Shown here in pieces: positions 5,652 through 7,285 of a stretch of DNA of 7,285 bases. The translations under genes were made by a program, and so were the position numbers. A model generated the notes under the pieces. The model searched no databases. It had not been told where the DNA came from and saw only the letters and a program-made list of their open reading frames with translations. Every line of letters starts with the position of its first letter. The stretch's first letter is position 1. Origin of the DNA: Candidatus Doudnabacteria bacterium (lineage in GTDB: Bacteria; Patescibacteriota; Doudnabacteria; UBA920; 2-01-FULL-50-11); NCBI GenBank assembly GCA_016205055.1, contig JACQJK010000019.1:1-7285 (forward strand). Direction: 5' to 3'.

Positions 5652-5679
5652 ATTATAACACAAACGCGCTTTAGATCAA
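5652..5679 (-). promoter_or_regulatory. Extended -10 promoter for htrA-ruvX
   Basis: On the minus strand a perfect TATAAT (5657 to 5652) is preceded by TGT, making an extended -10 element. TTGATC (5679 to 5674, four of six matches) lies 16 nt upstream and overlaps the map stop codon. The start point would be near 5645, giving a leader of about 17 nt. It fills most of the map-htrA gap and suggests htrA-ruvX can be transcribed separately from adk-map. Confidence 0.6.
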
Positions 5680-6443
5680 AAATCGGGCGTTAAGACTTTA
5701 TGGCCCATCTGGGTGACCGCCACGGTTTTCTCAAAATGAGCGCAAAGTGACCCGTCGGCAGTCGCAATTCCCCATCGATCAGCAAGCATTTGGATCTTGT
5801 GGGAGCCCGCGGTAAACATGGGCTCAATCGCCAAGACCATTCCCGGGGTCAATCGCAAACCAGTGCCTTGAGTGCCGTAATTGGGAACTTTGGGGTCCTC
5901 GTGTACGGTTTTGCCCACCCCGTGACCCACCAAATCGCGCACCACGGCAAAACCTTTTGAAGCCGCAGCATGCTGTATCGCCGCTCCCAGATCGCCTAAA
6001 GTTGCGCCGGGCTTGATGATCATAATTGCCTCTTCCAAGCCCGCAGCGGTTGCCTGAATCAGCCGTTGGGCCAACGATGAAACCGATCCTACCGGAACCG
6101 TTACTGCCATATCAGAAAAAAAACCGCCGTAGTTCACGCCCAAGTCTAAACTCACGATATCGCCGGGCTTAACAATTTTTGCTTTCTTGGGGATGCAATG
6201 CACCAACTCTTCGTTGACGGATACGCACAACGCGGCCGGATACGGCGGGCTGCCATGAGTTTGGTATCCTAAGAAAGCGGGAAGCGCGCCGGCGGCCGCA
6301 ATTTTTTTTCGCGCCAGCCGATCGAGCGCGTACGTGCTAATGCCGGGTTTGGCGGCGCGGACCACTTCTCGCAAAACGCGGGAGAGAATTTTCCCGCTTT
6401 GGTTAATCTTCGCGATTTCGAGATTGGAGTAATGATTGACCAA
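5676..6443 (-). CDS. map: Type I methionine aminopeptidase
   Basis: A 255-residue cytoplasmic metalloprotease that removes the initiator methionine from new proteins. The five metal ligands of the pita-bread fold are in place: D100 and D111 (SLDLGVNYGGFFSDMAV), H174 (GHGVGKTVHEDP), E207 (AIEPMF) and E238 (HFEKTVAV). The substrate-binding H82 in NEELVHCIP is also present. There is no zinc-finger N-terminal extension, so it is the short bacterial type I form. The start is TTG at 6443; no in-frame ATG occurs before residue 112, and GGAGGAG lies six bases upstream. The gene follows adk, as in many ribosomal spc-type operons, but after an unusually long 212-bp palindrome-rich gap. Confidence 0.97.
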   Translation of the reverse strand: MVNHYSNLEIAKINQSGKILSRVLREVVRAAKPGISTYALDRLARKKIAAAGALPAFLGYQTHGSPPYPAALCVSVNEELVHCIPKKAKIVKPGDIVSLDLGVNYGGFFSDMAVTVPVGSVSSLAQRLIQATAAGLEEAIMIIKPGATLGDLGAAIQHAAASKGFAVVRDLVGHGVGKTVHEDPKVPNYGTQGTGLRLTPGMVLAIEPMFTAGSHKIQMLADRWGIATADGSLCAHFEKTVAVTQMGHKVLTPDF

Positions 6444-6449
6444 GTTATT

Positions 6450-6456
6450 CTCCTCC
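6450..6456 (-). promoter_or_regulatory. Strong Shine-Dalgarno site for the TTG start of map
   Basis: GGAGGAG on the minus strand ends six bases before the TTG at 6443. Because no ATG is available nearby in frame, this site fixes the start codon. Confidence 0.75.
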
Positions 6457-6470
6457 GCCCATTCGACTTG

Positions 6471-6482
6471 CGCCCGAGGGCG
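6471..6482. repeat. Short GC-rich perfect palindrome
   Basis: CGCCCGAGGGCG reads CGCCC-GA-GGGCG, five pairs around a two-base centre. It is one of three palindromes in the adk-map gap and lies about 30 bp before the map start. Confidence 0.4.
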
Positions 6483-6497
6483 TTGCCGCTGTCAATA

Positions 6498-6535
6498 TCC
6501 CGCTTCTCGTCCGCCCTAGGCGGATCGAAACGGGA
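6498..6535. repeat. 38-bp imperfect hairpin with nested CCGCC/GGCGG palindrome
   Basis: The ends TCCCG (6498-6502) and CGGGA (6531-6535) are complementary. Between them is a further partial match, and in the centre TCCGCC-CTA-GGCGGA (6510-6524). No T-run follows on either strand, so it is not a usual terminator. It resembles REP-like intergenic elements. Confidence 0.5.
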
Positions 6536-6560
6536 ATCAAAATGGTGAGTATCCCCCGAA

Positions 6561-6575
6561 TCCGCCTAAGGCGGA
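6561..6575. repeat. CCGCCT-A-AGGCGG palindrome, sister of the one at 6510-6524
   Basis: TCCGCCTAAGGCGGA is a perfect 7-bp inverted repeat around one base and differs from the 6510-6524 palindrome at only two central positions. Two near-identical copies in one gap suggest a dispersed palindromic repeat family in this genome. Confidence 0.5.
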
Positions 6576-6603
6576 GAAGGAGGAGTGCGGATCCTCGGAC
6601 GAA

Positions 6604-6658
6604 TGAACTGTGTTTGATAAGCCAAAGAGGTCTCGTCGGCTTGCCGCAAGGTAGTTCA
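6604..6658 (-). other. Folded region containing the adk stop codon
   Basis: On the minus strand TGAACT (6658 to 6653), whose TGA is the adk stop, pairs with AGTTCA (6609 to 6604). Enclosed are CTTG-CGG-CAAG and AAGCC/GGCTT, which overlap and cannot both form fully. No T-run follows on the minus strand, so it is not a clear terminator. It may protect the adk mRNA end or be part of the neighbouring palindromic element. Confidence 0.35.
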
Positions 6659-7285
6659 CTTTTTTAAAAGAAGCCCCTTTCGCACCAAAGCTCGGGCAAT
6701 ATCTTTATGAACGCGGGCAACGGACTGACTCCCGTTAATGACAATCAGCAAACCGCGCGAACGAAAAAACTTAATAACCGGCAGAGTGTGCTTGCGATAG
6801 TAAACAAGGCGTTTACGGATGGCGGCGGGCTTATCGTCGTTTCTTTGATAAAGACGGCCGTCACACTTGGGACACCTTGCTCCCGCTTGAAGTTGCCCGC
6901 TTTTGATATAGATTCGATTACAGCGGTCACACTGCAACCGTTTCGACAAACGCCGAATCGATGCGGCGTTGGGAATATCGATAAAAACAGCGGCGTTAAT
7001 CGGGCGCTTGAGTTTCTTTAACTTACCGAGCAAAATGCGGGTTTCGGTAATTTGACGGGCAAAACCGTCCAAAACCAAACCCTGGCTCCGGGGAATTTTT
7101 TTGATGTTCTGCTCGAAAACCTTAATCAAGGTGGATATAGGCGTTAATCGTCCGGTTTGCAGCTGTCTGGTTAAAAAACGGCCCAACGGGGTCCTGGTTT
7201 TTGCGCTTGCGCGCAGCGCTTCACCGGACGAAAGGTGCACGAGTCCGTATTCTTCCGCCAACAACTTGGCTTGCGTGCCTTTGCC
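6656..7285 (-). CDS. adk: Adenylate kinase with zinc-type LID, 5' end outside the window
   Basis: Adenylate kinase converts ATP and AMP to two ADP in the cytosol. The frame is open to the window edge, where it encodes GKGTQAKLLAEEYG, the second half of the P-loop, so about ten N-terminal residues are missing and the TTG at 7264 is not the start. Counting from the edge, SSGEALR (about 19-25) is the AMP-site motif, DGFAR lies at 73-77, the LID carries CDRC (119-122) and CPKC (138-141), a Cys4 zinc site, and RNDDKPAAIRKRL (148-160) is the conserved nucleotide-binding stretch. The usual DGFPR has Ala in place of Pro, and the AMP-site STGD is SSGE. It precedes map, typical for the end of an spc-type operon. 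The TGA stop at 6656-6658 is part of a stem. Confidence 0.95.
   Translation of the reverse strand, partial: GKGTQAKLLAEEYGLVHLSSGEALRASAKTRTPLGRFLTRQLQTGRLTPISTLIKVFEQNIKKIPRSQGLVLDGFARQITETRILLGKLKKLKRPINAAVFIDIPNAASIRRLSKRLQCDRCNRIYIKSGQLQAGARCPKCDGRLYQRNDDKPAAIRKRLVYYRKHTLPVIKFFRSRGLLIVINGSQSVARVHKDIARALVRKGLLLKK

Noticed and set aside
6467..6495. TTGACA at 6490-6495 (minus) as a map promoter
   Set aside because: The -35 box is perfect, but the sequence 16-18 nt further on is GC-rich (CGCAAG region) with no acceptable -10 box.
6542..6668. 41-residue plus-strand frame MVSIPRIRLRRRRRS... in the adk-map gap
   Set aside because: It translates the palindromes into an Arg-rich low-complexity peptide, runs opposite to all genes, and overlaps the adk end.
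1..7285. CRISPR array, tRNA or rRNA genes, transposase or phage genes, toxin-antitoxin pair
   Set aside because: Looked for on both strands; no regularly spaced repeats, no tRNA cloverleaf, no rRNA segments and no mobile-element protein motifs seen.

Overview
All convincing genes lie on the minus strand. From the right edge leftward (transcription order) they are adk (cut by the window edge), map, htrA/degP-like protease, ruvX, a structured non-coding stretch, a 49-residue single-pass membrane protein, galT, tpiA, rpiB and a PfkB-family sugar kinase. The first codons of one further gene may lie at the left edge. TGA ends adk, map and htrA, so the standard genetic code fits. The adk-map adjacency (tail of a ribosomal spc-type operon), the compact single-copy genes, sparse Shine-Dalgarno motifs and divergent catalytic motifs suggest a Candidate Phyla Radiation (Patescibacteria) bacterium. 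This is an inference from gene style, not from a phylogenetic marker.

Layout. (a) 6656-7285: adenylate kinase, entered in the middle of its P-loop. (b) 6444-6655: a gene-free 212-bp gap with several palindromes and a folded stem that includes the adk stop codon. (c) 5676-6443: methionine aminopeptidase, TTG start with a strong ribosome binding site. (d) 5652-5679: an extended -10 promoter for the membrane-anchored HtrA protease (4234-5628), which is followed 4 nt later by RuvX (3804-4229). A terminator hairpin straddles the ruvX stop. (e) 3519-3803: a gene-free, strongly structured region with a roughly 140-nt imperfect hairpin of about 30 base pairs, possibly a free-standing small RNA or a leader of the next operon. 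(f) 138-3518: a carbohydrate operon encoding the small membrane protein, GalT, TpiA, RpiB and a PfkB kinase. (g) 1-137: weak terminator, a good sigma70-like promoter and the likely start of the next gene.

How the genes fit together. Adk and Map are housekeeping functions. HtrA (envelope protein quality control) and RuvX (Holliday-junction resolvase-like / rRNA processing nuclease) form a short two-gene unit. The left operon connects sugar uptake or salvage to central carbon metabolism: the kinase could phosphorylate ribose or another sugar, RpiB isomerises the pentose phosphate, TpiA serves glycolysis, and GalT interconverts nucleotide sugars and hexose phosphates. The least explained part of the window is the structured RNA-like region 3547-3780.
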